From contig JBFELO010000053.1 in NCBI GenBank assembly GCA_041552055.1, forward strand, positions 1-29,455: 29,455 nt of DNA. Reading direction: 5' to 3'. Below are positions 16,242 through 23,446 of this stretch, in pieces (the stretch's first letter is position 1; every line of letters begins with the position of its first letter). Both the position numbers and the translations under genes were made by a program. Origin of the DNA: JBFELO01 sp041552055 (lineage in GTDB: Bacteria > Acidobacteriota > Thermoanaerobaculia > Thermoanaerobaculales > Sulfomarinibacteraceae). Below the pieces are notes generated by a model. The model was not told the DNA's origin, searched no databases, and worked only from the letters and a program-made list of their open reading frames with translations.

Positions 16242-18365
16242 TTGAAATCGCACCACTCATCCGTTACACCGCTCTGGATACTTCTCACCCTGGTGGGCAC
16301 CCCGGCGGTCGCGGACGCCTACATCGGGCCCGGCGCCGGTTTCGCGGTGCTGGGTTCGTTTGCGGTCCTGCTGGTCACCATGGTGCTTGCGGGATTCTCG
16401 CTGCTGTTGTGGCCATTTCGGACGCTGTGGCGCGCGATCCGGCACCGCAGCAAGACCAAGCCTCTCGTCAAGCGCCTCATCTTCATCGGGTTCGATGGCC
16501 AGGACGCTCGAATCACCGAGCGCATGATGAAGGACGGGCAGCTGCCGAACTTCACCAGGCTTGCGGAGATGGGTTGTTACCACAGGCTGCGCACCACCTT
16601 CCCGTCGATCACGCCGGTGGCATGGTCGTCGTTTTCCACCGGCACCAACCCGGGTCGGCACAACATCTTCGATTTCCTCGACCGCGATCCGCGTACCTAT
16701 CTGCCGCGGCTCAGCTCGACCCACATCGGCACCGTCGACCGCACGCTGAAGATCGGCAAGTACCGGATCCCCCTCAAGAAACCCGATATCCGACTGCTCC
16801 GCAAGTCGAAACCGTGGTGGACGATCCTGGGCGAGCACAACATCTGGAGCACCGTGATCCGGGTCCCGATCACCTTCCCCCCCGACACGTTCTACGGGGC
16901 ACAGCTGGGCGCGATGTGTATCCCCGACCTGCTTGGAACCCAGGGCACGTTCCTGCTCTTCACGACGCGCGAGGGGGGCGGCGCTTTCAAGGAGGGCGGG
17001 CTACGCTTCGGGTTGTCCAGAGCAGCAGCCGAAAACCGGTTCGAGGGGACGATCGAGGGACCGGAGAACTCGTTCGTCGAGGGTAACCCCGCCATGGAGC
17101 TGCCGCTCGCAATCGAGATCGACCGCGATGCAGGCAACGCCCTCGTTTCGATCGACGGCACCCAGACCGAGCTCGAGCCCGGCAAACTGAGCGATTGGGT
17201 TCCGCTGAGATTTCCGGCGATCGCCGGGATGAAGGTCAACGGCATCTGTCGCATGATGGTGACCGAGATGGACGAGCACGTGTCGCTGTACGTCTCGCCC
17301 ATCAACATCGAACCCGAAAAGCCGGCGATGCCCATCTCTCACCCCTCGTACTACTCGTCTTACCTGAGCAAGAAGCTCGGCCACTACGCGACACTCGGCC
17401 TGGCCGAGGACACCTGGGCACTCAACGAAAAAGTCACCGACGATCACATCTTCTGGACCCAGACCATCGACATTGACGACGAGCGTGAACAGATGTTCCA
17501 CGCCGCACTCGACCGCTTGCGCAGCGGCGCCCTGATCACGGTGTTCGACGCCGCGGACCGCGTCAACCACATGTACTGGAGGTACACTGAGGAAGACCAC
17601 CCGGCGGCCAAAGGAGCCCAACAGCCGGAATACGGTGATGCAATCGAGAAACTGTACCGACGCAACGACGCGATCGTCGGACGTGCACTGCAGCGGCTGA
17701 GGGACGACGACGTTCTGGTGGTGCTTTCGGACCATGGCTGTACGTCTTTCCGACGGGGTATCAACCTCAACGCGTGGCTACTCGAACATGGCTACCTCGC
17801 CGTCAAAGAGGACGGAGAGTCCAAGGACGAGTGGCTCCAGGCGGTCGACTGGAGCAAGACCCGTGCGTACGCCGTCGGGCTGGTGGGCATCTTCATCAAT
17901 CTCCAGGGCCGAGAAGAGCAAGGGATCGTGCAGCCCGGCTCCGAGTACGAATCACTCAAAAGAGAGTTGGTCGACAAGCTCGGCGGTCTGATCGATCCCG
18001 ACTCGGGCGACGTGGCCATCAACGAGGCGTTCGACACGGATCTCATGTACAACGGACCCTACAAGGGGAATGCCCCTGATCTTCTGATCGGGTACAACCA
18101 CGGCTATCGCATCTCCTGGGACGGAGCGAGCGGCGTGGTCAACACCCCGGCGTTCGAGGATAACGAGAAGGCGTGGAGCGGCGACCACATCGTCGATCCC
18201 CGGATCGTGCCCGGGATCATCCTGGCGAACCATCCGCTGAACAACCCGGACCCCCACATTACCGACCTCGCACCGACGGCGCTGCTGCTGTTCGGGGTTT
18301 CGCCACCACCGTACATGGAGGGCGCCCCGGTTTTCGATGAAGCGCTCTTCAGAGGCGAGAGCTGA
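16242..18365 (+). CDS. Membrane-anchored type I phosphodiesterase/nucleotide pyrophosphatase-family enzyme
   Basis: A 707-residue alkaline-phosphatase-superfamily hydrolase. I chose TTG 16242 because TGGAGA lies 8 nt upstream and it starts just before a signal-like segment (WILLTLVGTPAVADA). The open frame extends to 16092, but that part is arginine-rich and not protein-like. A second hydrophobic segment (about 34-58), preceded by AYIGPGAG, probably anchors it. The catalytic part begins KRLIFIGFDGQDA (metal Asp). The nucleophile is T124 in SITPVAWSSFSTG. Later ligands are DAADRVNHMYWRY, VLSDHG (D497, H498) and GDHIVDP. A beta-rich insertion of about 200 residues (roughly 215-415) interrupts the fold. 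The substrate is unknown. The next two plus-strand genes probably form an operon with it. Confidence 0.86.
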   Translation: MKSHHSSVTPLWILLTLVGTPAVADAYIGPGAGFAVLGSFAVLLVTMVLAGFSLLLWPFRTLWRAIRHRSKTKPLVKRLIFIGFDGQDARITERMMKDGQLPNFTRLAEMGCYHRLRTTFPSITPVAWSSFSTGTNPGRHNIFDFLDRDPRTYLPRLSSTHIGTVDRTLKIGKYRIPLKKPDIRLLRKSKPWWTILGEHNIWSTVIRVPITFPPDTFYGAQLGAMCIPDLLGTQGTFLLFTTREGGGAFKEGGLRFGLSRAAAENRFEGTIEGPENSFVEGNPAMELPLAIEIDRDAGNALVSIDGTQTELEPGKLSDWVPLRFPAIAGMKVNGICRMMVTEMDEHVSLYVSPINIEPEKPAMPISHPSYYSSYLSKKLGHYATLGLAEDTWALNEKVTDDHIFWTQTIDIDDEREQMFHAALDRLRSGALITVFDAADRVNHMYWRYTEEDHPAAKGAQQPEYGDAIEKLYRRNDAIVGRALQRLRDDDVLVVLSDHGCTSFRRGINLNAWLLEHGYLAVKEDGESKDEWLQAVDWSKTRAYAVGLVGIFINLQGREEQGIVQPGSEYESLKRELVDKLGGLIDPDSGDVAINEAFDTDLMYNGPYKGNAPDLLIGYNHGYRISWDGASGVVNTPAFEDNEKAWSGDHIVDPRIVPGIILANHPLNNPDPHITDLAPTALLLFGVSPPPYMEGAPVFDEALFRGES

Positions 18366-18475
18366 GTTTCGCTCGCCGTGAGTGTCGGCTTGCCAAATCG
18401 TCGGGCCACCGTGCAGAATACTCGTCATCGCGACGGCACGGCGGAGCCGGGCCCACGAAAGAAAGGTCGTTCGTC

Positions 18476-18670
18476 ATGTTTGGAACCACGAAGATCAAGC
18501 TCGACTCGTCGATCGTAGAACGGATCCGCAAGTACGCCGAGATCGCCGGGTACTCGTCGCCCGAGGAATTCATCACTCACGCCCTCGAGAAGGAACTGGC
18601 CAAGCTCGAGGACGCCCAGGACGAGGAAGAGATCAAGAAGAGGCTCAAGGGTCTCGGCTACATGTCCTGA
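18476..18670 (+). CDS. Small ribbon-helix-helix-like protein with LGY tail
   Basis: A 64-residue protein. Residues 4-45 fit a MetJ/Arc-type ribbon-helix-helix: strand TTKIKLDSS, helix IVERIRKYAEIAGY, and helix SPEEFITHALEKEL. A charged linker (LEDAQDEEEI) leads to the tail KKRLKGLGYMS. No signal peptide or membrane helix is present, so it should be cytoplasmic, perhaps DNA-binding. AAAGG lies about 10 nt upstream of the ATG. It follows the phosphodiesterase by 110 bp and precedes the membrane protein by 11 bp. The same C-terminal pattern ends two lipoproteins at the left of the window. The RHH assignment is by pattern only; it could instead be a small helical adaptor. Confidence 0.82.
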   Translation: MFGTTKIKLDSSIVERIRKYAEIAGYSSPEEFITHALEKELAKLEDAQDEEEIKKRLKGLGYMS

Positions 18671-18681
18671 CCGTCGACAAC

Positions 18682-19530
18682 ATGTCCATTCTCAACTCGC
18701 TGCTCAGGCCGCTGATCGACACCATCCAGGCCCCTCTGGCTGGTAGTTCGCCCTTGCTCGGCATCACCCTGTGGTCGATCCCAACCGCGTGGTTCGCGTT
18801 GCTCGTGTTCAAGTGGGCGTCCAACCAGGATCGGATTGCCGAGGTCAAGCGTCGCATTCAGGCGTGTCTGTTCGAGATCCGTCTGTTCAACGACGACCTC
18901 CGCGCGATCGTCCGCGCCCAGGGCGAAATCCTGCGCCACGTGGTCCACTACCAGGCGCTGGCCCTCAAGCCGATGATCTGGATCCTGCCGCCCCTGGTCG
19001 TGTTGATGGTGCACCTGCACGCGTTTTACGGATTCCACGCCTTGCAGCCGGGTGACGAGGCCCTGGTCAGCGTCGAGATCCAGGACGGGTGGCAGGCGCC
19101 GGAAGAATCTGCCGGCTCGCCGGTGAGCCTGAACGCACCGCCGGGAGTCCGCCTCGCCACCCCTGCGGTGTGGGCACCGGCCCTCAACGAGGTCAGCTGG
19201 CGCGTCGTCGCGGAGGCACCGGGCGACTACGAGCTCCAATTCGCTGCGGGTGACCAACACATCTCGAAGAGTCTCACGGTCACGGACCGCGTGGTGCGGC
19301 TCTCGCCGACTCGTCCCGACCGATCGTTCCTGGGTCAGCTGGAGTGGCCATCGGAGCCACCCATCCCGCGGTCGATACCGATCCGAGCAATCCACGTATC
19401 CTACCCCGAGGGGGACGTCAACGTCTTCGGCTGGGTCCTCGACTCGCAGTACGCCTGGATGATCGTCTTCTTCGTCCTGACGATGGTCATTGCCGTGGCA
19501 CTCAAGGGACGCATGGGCGTGGAGCTGTAG
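18682..19530 (+). CDS. Three-helix membrane protein with Oxa1/EMC3-like topology
   Basis: A 282-residue inner-membrane protein; the ATG at 18682 is 11 bp after the RHH-like gene. Predicted order: membrane helix 24-45 (SPLLGITLWSIPTAWFALLV), a charged helical region 46-97 including DRIAEVKRRIQ and IRLFNDDLRAIVRAQGEILR, a second helix 97-118 (PMIWILPPLVVLMVHLHAF), a beta-rich domain about 125-250, and a third helix 257-275 followed by KGR. If the basic regions are cytoplasmic, a cytosolic helical hairpin lies between TM1 and TM2, as in the Oxa1/YidC/EMC3/DUF106 group. The beta domain between TM2 and TM3 would be periplasmic. The resemblance is in topology, not a matched signature, and the function is unknown. 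Gene order ties it to the phosphodiesterase. Confidence 0.8.
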   Translation: MSILNSLLRPLIDTIQAPLAGSSPLLGITLWSIPTAWFALLVFKWASNQDRIAEVKRRIQACLFEIRLFNDDLRAIVRAQGEILRHVVHYQALALKPMIWILPPLVVLMVHLHAFYGFHALQPGDEALVSVEIQDGWQAPEESAGSPVSLNAPPGVRLATPAVWAPALNEVSWRVVAEAPGDYELQFAAGDQHISKSLTVTDRVVRLSPTRPDRSFLGQLEWPSEPPIPRSIPIRAIHVSYPEGDVNVFGWVLDSQYAWMIVFFVLTMVIAVALKGRMGVEL

Positions 19531-19567
19531 TCAACGACTTCTTTACTCGTTGGACTCGAGGGGATCC

Positions 19568-19653
19568 CCGCGTCCGTGTCCGTGCCCGGTTCGCCCTTCG
19601 AAACCACTTGAGTGATCGGATATGGAAACGGACACGGATACGGGCGCGGGTTC
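19568..19653. repeat. Hexamer array with 10-bp inverted repeat in a convergent gap (site 3)
   Basis: Forward units CCGCGT, CCGTGT, CCGTGC, CCGGTT occupy 19568-19591. Reverse-polarity units GGAAAC, GGACAC, GGATAC, GGGCGC, GGGTTC occupy 19624-19653. CCGTGTCCGT (19574-19583) is the exact reverse complement of ACGGACACGG (19628-19637), a 10-bp stem around a 44-nt loop. The array fills the gap between the convergent membrane-protein and cyclase-like genes. Confidence 0.82.
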
Positions 19654-19687
19654 CTGCCCCGACCCAAGTGCACGGGAGCGATGCGAG

Positions 19688-20644
19688 CTACCCCGGCTTG
19701 TCCGGGAACAGCCTCGGGAGTCCAGCATCCACGGCATACGCCGTGATCGCCACGACCGCTCGCATCGTCAGCCACCGCGACGGCTGGCCCGGGCGCGGGC
19801 GCTCGGCGTCGGCTATCGGCAAAGTTCGCGGTATCGGGTGTTGCCGCCGCCACCTTCCACCGTCGATTTGGTTCCCCTGGAGCCACCGGAGCGGACCCCT
19901 CATGCGCTCATCGTAGGGCACGCCGGCACGGGCAAGGACCCACATGACCTCGGCGAGATCGGTGCGCAGTAGGTTCGGGAATCCGAGCCGCCGCCACCCA
20001 CCGACACCACCTCGCCCGAGATGATCTCCGAGCACCGCAGTCACGCGATCAGCCAAAGCTGCTCGGCGCAGCACGGAACACGAGGTCAGCGTCGCCAACA
20101 CCCCCACCGACGTAAGCGCGCACCCGGCGGTCGGATCGATTTCCCACGTCGATGTGTTCTGCTCGAGCCAGGCAAGCGCCTCGAGAAAGCCCGGATGTCG
20201 GCACCAGTCGAGCTCGCCGAGTGCCTGCAGCGCGCGAGCCGTCAGTGGAAGGCTCGGTCCGGTGTCCTCGTTTTCCGCGATCCCTCCGTGGGGTCGTGAA
20301 GATTCAAATAGGCGCTCGACAGCGGCGTGCAGGCGGGGATCGGACGGGTCCGCACCCCACTGCGCCGCGGCTACGAGGCGCCACCCGGGTCCGGCGTAAC
20401 GCGCCCACGTGGGTACCGAAGTTGCCCACGAACCGTCCGGGCGCAGCCCTTCGATCAGCGAGGCGACCGGCTCTGCGGCGCTCGCCGCGCTCTGCGCGCG
20501 ACGGACTGCGGGACTGTCGGACGATCGGCCCACGAGCTCGACCGCGGCTCGCCACTGCACGTTGGGCCTGTCACCTCGAAGCAGCCACGACAACGGGTCG
20601 CCGCATAGCGCCTCCCACCCGTGGGTACAGGCAACCGTCGTCAA
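19688..20644 (-). CDS. Alpha/alpha-barrel protein resembling prenyltransferase/squalene-cyclase repeats
   Basis: A 318-residue helical protein with DPLSWLLRGDRPNVQWRAA near the start, then repeat-like segments LRPDGSWA, RPHGGIAENEDTGPSLPLTA, FLEALAWLEQN, LGRGGVGGWRR and LRWLQGNQIDGGRW. This spacing of Gly/Trp turns recalls the (alpha/alpha)6 barrel of squalene-cyclase and prenyltransferase-like proteins, many of which have no assigned reaction. The catalytic DxDD of true squalene-hopene cyclases is not seen. The TTG start at 20644 overlaps the stop of the small gene upstream (TTGA), suggesting coupled translation; no ATG is available in frame nearby. It is the last gene of a three-gene minus-strand set. 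The annotation is structural only. Confidence 0.72.
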   Translation of the reverse strand: MTTVACTHGWEALCGDPLSWLLRGDRPNVQWRAAVELVGRSSDSPAVRRAQSAASAAEPVASLIEGLRPDGSWATSVPTWARYAGPGWRLVAAAQWGADPSDPRLHAAVERLFESSRPHGGIAENEDTGPSLPLTARALQALGELDWCRHPGFLEALAWLEQNTSTWEIDPTAGCALTSVGVLATLTSCSVLRRAALADRVTAVLGDHLGRGGVGGWRRLGFPNLLRTDLAEVMWVLARAGVPYDERMRGPLRWLQGNQIDGGRWRRQHPIPRTLPIADAERPRPGQPSRWLTMRAVVAITAYAVDAGLPRLFPDKPG

Positions 20645-20919
20645 AGACGTCCCAGACGACGTTGTTGCATGCCGTGCCGCAGGACACGGAGCGCACTCTC
20701 GATCCGGCTGAGTCGGCGATTCCGGCGCTGGAGCGACTCCTGATCGCCGAGATCCACCGCCTCGCCTCGTGTCTCTCGCAGCCTCTTATCCAGTTCGAAC
20801 TCCAGTTGCTGCATCTGTCCGATGTCGAGACGCTTGATGATTGTGGACGACAGCAGCGAAAAACCGTCGCACACCTGCTTCGCCATGGCGGGTGCCGACC
20901 CACCGAGATACGTACCCAT
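20641..20919 (-). CDS. Small helical hypothetical protein
   Basis: A 92-residue protein that I do not recognise. The ATG at 20919 follows GGGGGGTGGTG. After a Gly/Ala/Lys-containing N terminus, residues of about 22-85 look helical and highly charged (IIKRLDIGQMQQLEFELDKR; RRNRRLSRIESALRVLRHGM), possibly a coiled coil. It has no signal peptide. It lies 69 bp after the pseudo-ABC gene and overlaps the cyclase-like gene by four bases, so all three are probably one transcript. The packing between same-strand genes and the ribosome site support it as real; homologues would settle it. Confidence 0.6.
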   Translation of the reverse strand: MGTYLGGSAPAMAKQVCDGFSLLSSTIIKRLDIGQMQQLEFELDKRLRETRGEAVDLGDQESLQRRNRRLSRIESALRVLRHGMQQRRLGRL

Positions 20920-20988
20920 CACCACCCCCCATCTCAATCCTACCTCGATCGGGACGGGACGCAGTGCGCGCGGTCGCTGCCGAGCCCG

Positions 20989-22143
20989 CTAATCTCGACG
21001 CGAGGGGAGATCTATGGTTCGGAGGGCGTTCTCACGGAACTGCACAACCCGGTCGGCCCGCGACGCCAACTCCCTGTCCGGCGTGATCCACACGGCCGTC
21101 CGTCCAACGGACGCGCGGACTACCGCGGACCGCCACCGCTGACCGACCACGGCATTGACCCACGGCATGGGATCGACGACAACAACGATCCTGTAGTGGG
21201 ACGGGATCACCCTCGCGGCCAGCAGCAGCAATCGGTGAACCGGTTCCAGAGGAGCGCCGTCGGCGGTGATCACCGCTTCTCCCAATGCGGCCGCCACGTC
21301 GTCGAGCCCACACGCCTCGCTCACCGCCATCAGCGTCGCACGCTCCGGCGCCTCATCCGACAACGCGCCAACGTTATGCTCGATGCTCCCAGCAATGAAC
21401 GGCTCGCCCGGGGCCACCACCGCCACCAGTGATTCGCCAGGATCGAGCGGCACTCCGTCGATCGCCACCTCGCCTCGGGTCGGCGGGACTCGCCCGGACA
21501 GTAACCCGGCCAAGATCTCCCCGTCGACCGCGGCGTCGCAGAGAACTGCGAGTGACTCACCCGCACGGAGTTCGAGATCGATCGGCACGGTGCGCGGGAT
21601 GCCATCGGGTGATGACGCGACCACGCCTCGCAGGCTGAGGGTGCCCCGCACCTCCCGCATCGGCGGCGTCGGTTCCAATCGCGGCACCGCGGGGATGGAG
21701 GCAGTCATCACACCGAGCTTCCTCACCGCCGTCAGTAGGATCCCAGGCGCCAACCAGCCGCCCCGATCGACTCCCATCAGGCCCTGCCCAAACATGAGTG
21801 CGGCGGCCCATCCGACCAACGCCGCGGCGTCGGCGACATCCGGCCGACCCCACCGCGGCCGCGGGATGAACACCGCGATCAGCCACACCGCCAGCGCGAG
21901 CCCCGACCACCCGCCGGCGACCGCCCATCCGCCATGCACGACGACGAAGACGAGGGCTGACAGCGCCGCCACTGCGGTCGTCCACGGCTGCCCACGGCGC
22001 ACCCTGGAAGCCGTGGGATAGGTCAGCACCACCATCGCGACCAGCAGTGGAGCCCACTGGGGCCACCGCGCGGCCACCCACGGCAACGAAGCGGTGACGA
22101 GCGCGTGGTACCATCCGACGGCTGAAGGCCAGAATCGATTCAC
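20989..22143 (-). CDS. Membrane protein with degenerate ABC-transporter ATPase domain
   Basis: A 384-residue protein from GTG 22143 (start uncertain, no strong ribosome site). Residues 30-125 hold about four membrane segments (WAPLLVAMVVLTY; LSALVFVVVHGGWAVAG; LALAVWLIAVFI; LVGWAAALMFGQGLM). Residues 165-375 align by eye with an ABC-exporter ATPase: LELRAGESLAVL, SGRVPPTRGEVAIDGVPLD, GEPFIAGSIEHNVGA, RIVVVVDP and RADRVVQF. Catalytic motifs are gone: Walker A reads LCDAAVDGEI (201-210) with no GxGKS/T; LSGGQ reads LEPVH (299-303); the Glu after Walker B Asp is Pro; and the H-loop His is Pro (355). It should not hydrolyse ATP in the usual way. It leads a three-gene minus-strand set with the small helical protein and the cyclase-like protein. 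Confidence 0.78.
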   Translation of the reverse strand: MNRFWPSAVGWYHALVTASLPWVAARWPQWAPLLVAMVVLTYPTASRVRRGQPWTTAVAALSALVFVVVHGGWAVAGGWSGLALAVWLIAVFIPRPRWGRPDVADAAALVGWAAALMFGQGLMGVDRGGWLAPGILLTAVRKLGVMTASIPAVPRLEPTPPMREVRGTLSLRGVVASSPDGIPRTVPIDLELRAGESLAVLCDAAVDGEILAGLLSGRVPPTRGEVAIDGVPLDPGESLVAVVAPGEPFIAGSIEHNVGALSDEAPERATLMAVSEACGLDDVAAALGEAVITADGAPLEPVHRLLLLAARVIPSHYRIVVVVDPMPWVNAVVGQRWRSAVVRASVGRTAVWITPDRELASRADRVVQFRENALRTIDLPSRRD

Positions 22144-22257
22144 GGGCCGATGGTAGCGCGGAGTGCCGCTCCAACCAAGCGGCTTGAGGCGCTGGCGTGA
22201 ACCGCAACCGCGCGCCGCTGCGAGAGGCAGCGACCAGTCGACACGGGAGGTGCACCA

Positions 22258-23442
22258 ATGGAGCGATTCGAGGACCTCGACCTCTTCCACATCGACGACG
22301 AGTTGACCGACGAGGAGCGCATGGTCCGTGACACGGTCCGGAGCTGGATTGAAAAACGCGTCATGCCCTACATCGAGACCTGGGCGTGGGAATCGGTGTT
22401 CCCGCTGGAGCTGGTCAAGGAAATGGCCGATCTCGACCTCCTCGGTGCGCCCTACTCCGAGTATGGTCTGCCGGGGTTGGGGGCCGTTGCGTACGGACTG
22501 ATCAACCAGGAACTGGAGCGCGGGGACGCGGCCCTCAGATCCTTCGTCTCGGTTCAGACCGGCCTCGTGATGTACCCGATTCTGCAGTGGGGCAGCCCGC
22601 AACAGCGAGACCGCTGGATCCCCGCCCTGGCGACGGGCGAGGCGATCGGCTGCTTCGGTCTTACGGAGCCGGATTTCGGATCCAATCCGGTGGGGATGCG
22701 CACCCGCGCGGAGCACCGCGGCGACCACTGGATCCTCAACGGAACGAAGTCGTGGATCACGAACGGAACGATCGCTGATGTGGCCGTGGTGTGGGCACAG
22801 ACCGCCGACGGGATTCGGGGGTTCTTGGTTGAACGGGGCACCCGTGGCTTCGAGTCGATCGAGCACCGCGGCAAATACTCGATGCGGGCTTCGGTCACCT
22901 CGCAACTGGTGTTCGAGGATTGCCGCATCCCGATCGATCAGATCCTGCCGAAAACCACCGGGCTCAAGAACGCCTTGATGTGCCTCAGCCAGGCGCGGTA
23001 CGGAATCGCGTGGGGCGTGATTGGATCTGCGGTCGCGACCTTCACCGCCGCTCTCGACTACGCGAAGACCAGAATCCAGTTTGGAGGACGTCCGATCGCG
23101 GCGCATCAGATTCAACAGCAGAAGCTGGTCTGGATGTACAACGAGATCGTCAAGGCCCAATTGGTGGCGCTGCAGCTCGGTCGACTCAAGGATCGCGGGT
23201 TGGAGCGGCCGGCGAGCGTGTCCTTCGCCAAGCGAAACAACGTCTGGGTCGCTCGCGAATGCGCCAAGATCGCACGCGAGATGCACGGCGCCAACGGGAT
23301 CGTCAACGAGTACCCGATCATGCGTCACCTGATGAACCTCGAAACCGTCTACACCTACGAGGGTACCCACGACATCCACACCCTGGTGCTCGGCCAGTAC
23401 CTGACCGGGATCCCCGCGTTCGAACCTCCCGCCGAGGGTTGA
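22258..23442 (+). CDS. gcdH: Glutaryl-CoA dehydrogenase-type acyl-CoA dehydrogenase
   Basis: A 394-residue FAD enzyme that oxidises and decarboxylates glutaryl-CoA to crotonyl-CoA in lysine, tryptophan or aromatic degradation. The ATG at 22258 has GGGAGG upstream. RSFVSVQTGLVMYPI is the glutaryl-CoA dehydrogenase form of the substrate region, with its Arg and Ser. IGCFGLTEPDFGSNPVGM and WILNGTKSWITNG are the flavin-binding signatures. ARYGIAWGVIGSA follows. Catalytic base E368 lies in TYEGTHDIHTLVLGQYLTG. The shikimate-pathway gene begins 4 bp after the stop, an odd functional partner but clearly the same transcript. Specificity is inferred from motifs; a related short-chain substrate is possible. 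Confidence 0.93.
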   Translation: MERFEDLDLFHIDDELTDEERMVRDTVRSWIEKRVMPYIETWAWESVFPLELVKEMADLDLLGAPYSEYGLPGLGAVAYGLINQELERGDAALRSFVSVQTGLVMYPILQWGSPQQRDRWIPALATGEAIGCFGLTEPDFGSNPVGMRTRAEHRGDHWILNGTKSWITNGTIADVAVVWAQTADGIRGFLVERGTRGFESIEHRGKYSMRASVTSQLVFEDCRIPIDQILPKTTGLKNALMCLSQARYGIAWGVIGSAVATFTAALDYAKTRIQFGGRPIAAHQIQQQKLVWMYNEIVKAQLVALQLGRLKDRGLERPASVSFAKRNNVWVARECAKIAREMHGANGIVNEYPIMRHLMNLETVYTYEGTHDIHTLVLGQYLTGIPAFEPPAEG

Positions 23443-23446
23443 TTCG

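Noticed and set aside
16242..18365. LGY tail on the phosphodiesterase itself.
   Set aside because: It ends DEALFRGES; only the small protein downstream carries the tail.
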